A stretch of DNA of 6,720 nt, from assembly GCA_012799425.1 (NCBI GenBank), contig JAAZLF010000738.1, positions 1-6,720 on the forward strand. Direction: 5' to 3'. The notes under the pieces were generated by a model that saw only the letters and a list, made by a program, of their open reading frames with translations, made no database searches and had not been told where the DNA came from. This document shows positions 5,801 through 6,720 of the stretch, piece by piece. How positions within the stretch are numbered: the first letter of the stretch is position 1; every line of letters starts with the position of its first letter. This DNA comes from Actinomycetales bacterium. Lineage in GTDB: Bacteria; Actinomycetota; Actinomycetes; Actinomycetales; Dermabacteraceae. The translations under genes and the position numbers were made by a program.

Positions 5801-6720
5801 CAGCTGAACCTCGCCACCGGCGGCAACTGGGCCGGTGACGCGGGCGACCACCTCGCCGAGGACGGCGCGGAGCTGAAGGTCGACTGGGTGCGCTACTACC
5901 GCAGTGCCGCCCAGCAGGAGGCGGCAGACGCCTACTACGAGGGCCAGCCCGCGCTCGACGGCGTCACGCATCGCACGATGCACGCCGGCGAGGCGGCAGA
6001 CCTCCTCGAGGGCGTCTCGACCTCCGACGGACACCATGTCGAGTACTCGATCAATGACGAGCACACCTTCGTCAATGGTGGGGTCGAGGGCGGACGCAAC
6101 GAGGTCACCCTCAGGGTGAAGGACTCGGAGGACACCGAGGCTCTGCAGTCGCTCGCCCCGGGCGTCTACTCGCTGCACTACACCGCGCTCGAGGACGGCG
6201 CCGACTACACCGGCGGCCAGAGCCCCGAGGCGCGGGCCGTGCGACAGACGGTCCTGCTGACGGTCCTGCCCGAGGAGGGGCTGCACGGCACCACCGGCGG
6301 CACCCTCGCCGACGTCGAGCTGCCCGAGGGCTGGAGCTGGGTCGACGGCTCGCAGGTGCTGGGCGCGGAGCCGGAGGTGAGGACCATGGCGGCCGCCGCT
6401 GATGGTCCGAGCTACTCCGCGGTCTTCACCCAGGCCACCGATACGGTCACCGATCCCGAGAAGCGCCGTCAGGTGACCATCGAGATCCCCGCCGAGCTCA
6501 TCGCCCTCGACGACGAGACGCCGGACGGCGGGGAGCAGCCGGGCGACGGAGACGGTCCGGCTCCCGGCGAGGGCGATGGCCCGGCACCGGGCGAGGGCGA
6601 TGACCAGACGCCCGGCGACGATCAGTCCGGTGAGGGGGACGTCGCCGAGGAGGACGCCCCGGGCTCCGGCTCCGGCGGCGCGTCGGGCGCCGACCGGGCG
6701 GAGGGGAGCGGCACCAGCGG
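2879..6720 (+). CDS. Secreted GH33 sialidase-GH16 endoglycosidase fusion, 3' end outside window
   Basis: At least 1280 residues, still open at the window end. Residues 1-27 are a signal peptide (K3/R7, hydrophobic core, AQA cut before E28). Residues ~40-412 form a GH33 exo-sialidase very like Micromonospora NedA: YRIP with R69, acid/base D93, E266 and Y376 as the nucleophile pair, R282 and R348 completing the Arg triad, and five SxDxGxTW Asp boxes at 105, 184, 247, 295 and 356. Residues ~414-513 look like a NEW3 domain. Residues ~545-708 (NCSFE at 549) look like a CBM4/9 jelly roll. Residues 711-1008 are a GH16 domain with ELDIME (nucleophile E846, D848, acid/base E851), FPAFWML and YLQLNLATGGNW. 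Residues ~1009-1210 are two Ig-like modules, the second starting TLADVELPEGWSW. From 1211 an acidic G/P/D/E linker suggests a surface anchor further on. GGAGA sits eight bases before ATG 2879; an in-frame ATG at 2807 or GTG at 2813 would add 24 or 22 residues. Sialidase assignment is secure; GH16 substrate is not. Confidence 0.95.
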   Translation, partial: MSKPLYRALAATAVAAIGLAPFAAAQAEGGDAPAAEPGYTEQVLAVGKGGDSNQKEPWGHELGAFFNYRIPAIIQLNNGDLIASYDGRPTAADSPGPNSILQRRSTDGGATWGPETFVHEGTVADPTDPDSLQHGYSDPSMVYDEETGTLFNFHVYSKDRGFMDGGYGADDEDRDVLSAALSVSVDGGETWEHRLVTDTFKTDDMRAAFASSGHGIQIKNGPHAGRLVLQYAGQFDDTSLRAFSLYSDDHGETWQRGEPVGTAMDENKVVELSDGTLMLNSRIHAGATGRYVSLSADGGETWSEPEVDTTLVDPVNNASIIRKNPDAEPGTRESKELLFSNAASIKNRSNGTVRYSCDDGKTWPIERVFAPGGMSYSDLVAKDDGSYGLFYEGEGGQLLYADFTEEWLNPFCAHVEPVSVGVAAGETELATVTLRNDDDRELPAGSVVASVADGWDALPTDVPALAPGEEIEVEVEVTAPPTARATNAPIAADLEFTAGDFSFRGSLAVDVTVGGTVPGENSEHGVRTCLEGQNDPELDSPLMLNVVSNCSFESDDFTSSERDWRWFGEDDSAHPETETLPDGSENTFALIDTGEIDNHIWQAVPTVPGRTYVVSADIKVGATEGYTPSAVFLTAKGMHPDGSQNQGATTQLTTGELVDAVDWERKTFTFTAVNWSTFVGTVKWAAQDAEGHVENTTIAMDNLSVHEEQSYELVWNDEFDGDSLDQGSWGYELGNVRGNEQQHYSSSTDNVDVRDGNLVLGVTDRPQEDQYRNTARHGDNARTVKYNSGSVRTEGREEFLYGRVEARMALPEGKGAFPAFWMLGADFHMDGRVNMEQGYSWPGTGELDIMEIIGAPTEERAAQGEVGKDGNSNAVVYGTPHFFHTQGDADGDGSYAPTALGGSLEAPEAVSEDYHVYGIDWNPDYIAWYVDGVVYNVMYFPTEATQAANNRAFIEEEVARFQSAADSLNRPQYLQLNLATGGNWAGDAGDHLAEDGAELKVDWVRYYRSAAQQEAADAYYEGQPALDGVTHRTMHAGEAADLLEGVSTSDGHHVEYSINDEHTFVNGGVEGGRNEVTLRVKDSEDTEALQSLAPGVYSLHYTALEDGADYTGGQSPEARAVRQTVLLTVLPEEGLHGTTGGTLADVELPEGWSWVDGSQVLGAEPEVRTMAAAADGPSYSAVFTQATDTVTDPEKRRQVTIEIPAELIALDDETPDGGEQPGDGDGPAPGEGDGPAPGEGDDQTPGDDQSGEGDVAEEDAPGSGSGGASGADRAEGSGTS
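6548..6595 (+). repeat. 24-nt tandem repeat coding GDGPAPGE twice
   Basis: Two adjacent 24-base units (6548-6571 and 6572-6595) encode GDGPAPGE at residues 1224-1231 and 1232-1239, followed by the degenerate GDDQTPGDD. The copies differ at several third positions, so the peptide repeat is older than a recent slippage event or is under selection. It lies in the acidic Gly/Pro linker, as expected for a flexible wall-spanning spacer. Confidence 0.8.

Noticed and set aside
2786..6286. A 1166-codon open frame on the minus strand opposite the sialidase gene
   Set aside because: It is the antisense shadow of a strongly GC3-biased gene. Its Val/Gly/Leu/Ala-rich translation has no recognisable domain, whereas the + strand frame has signal peptide, catalytic motifs and full domains.

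Overview
The window looks like a chromosomal segment of a high-GC Gram-positive bacterium. The genes have very high G/C at third codon positions, uracil phosphoribosyltransferase is of the actinobacterial type, the upp promoter looks leaderless, and the secreted sialidase resembles Micromonospora NedA. A member of the Micrococcales, perhaps near Brachybacterium/Dermabacteraceae, is my best guess; this is inference from protein recall, not a database result.

Layout. Positions 1-96 carry the 3' end of an unidentified + strand gene. Positions 97-790 hold no convincing gene: the first ~300 bases are less GC-biased than the rest, and the second part has a 16-nt tandem repeat and a strong hairpin. 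On the minus strand follow an orphan OmpR-type winged-helix regulator without a receiver domain (791-1555), a 402-base gap containing a possible 40-residue methionine-rich small ORF (1727-1849) and several mutually exclusive hairpins, and upp (1958-2596). A 282-base divergent intergenic region then separates upp from a very large + strand gene that begins at 2879 and runs off the end of the window. This region has a likely leaderless promoter for upp and a good sigma70-like promoter with an overlapping palindrome for the large gene.

The highlight is the large gene. It encodes at least 1280 residues of a secreted multidomain enzyme: signal peptide; complete NedA-like GH33 sialidase with the whole catalytic set and five Asp boxes; NEW3-like beta domain; CBM4/9-like jelly-roll module; complete GH16 domain with the ELDIME catalytic motif; two Ig-like modules; and an acidic Gly/Pro/Asp/Glu linker that suggests a wall or membrane anchor beyond the window. 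An exo-sialidase and an endo-acting GH16 in one chain suggests stepwise attack on a sialic-acid-capped glycan such as mucin or host glycoprotein. The GH16 substrate (beta-galactan or poly-LacNAc versus beta-glucan) cannot be settled from the sequence. The minus-strand genes show no obvious functional link to it: upp is nucleobase salvage and the regulator's targets are unknown.
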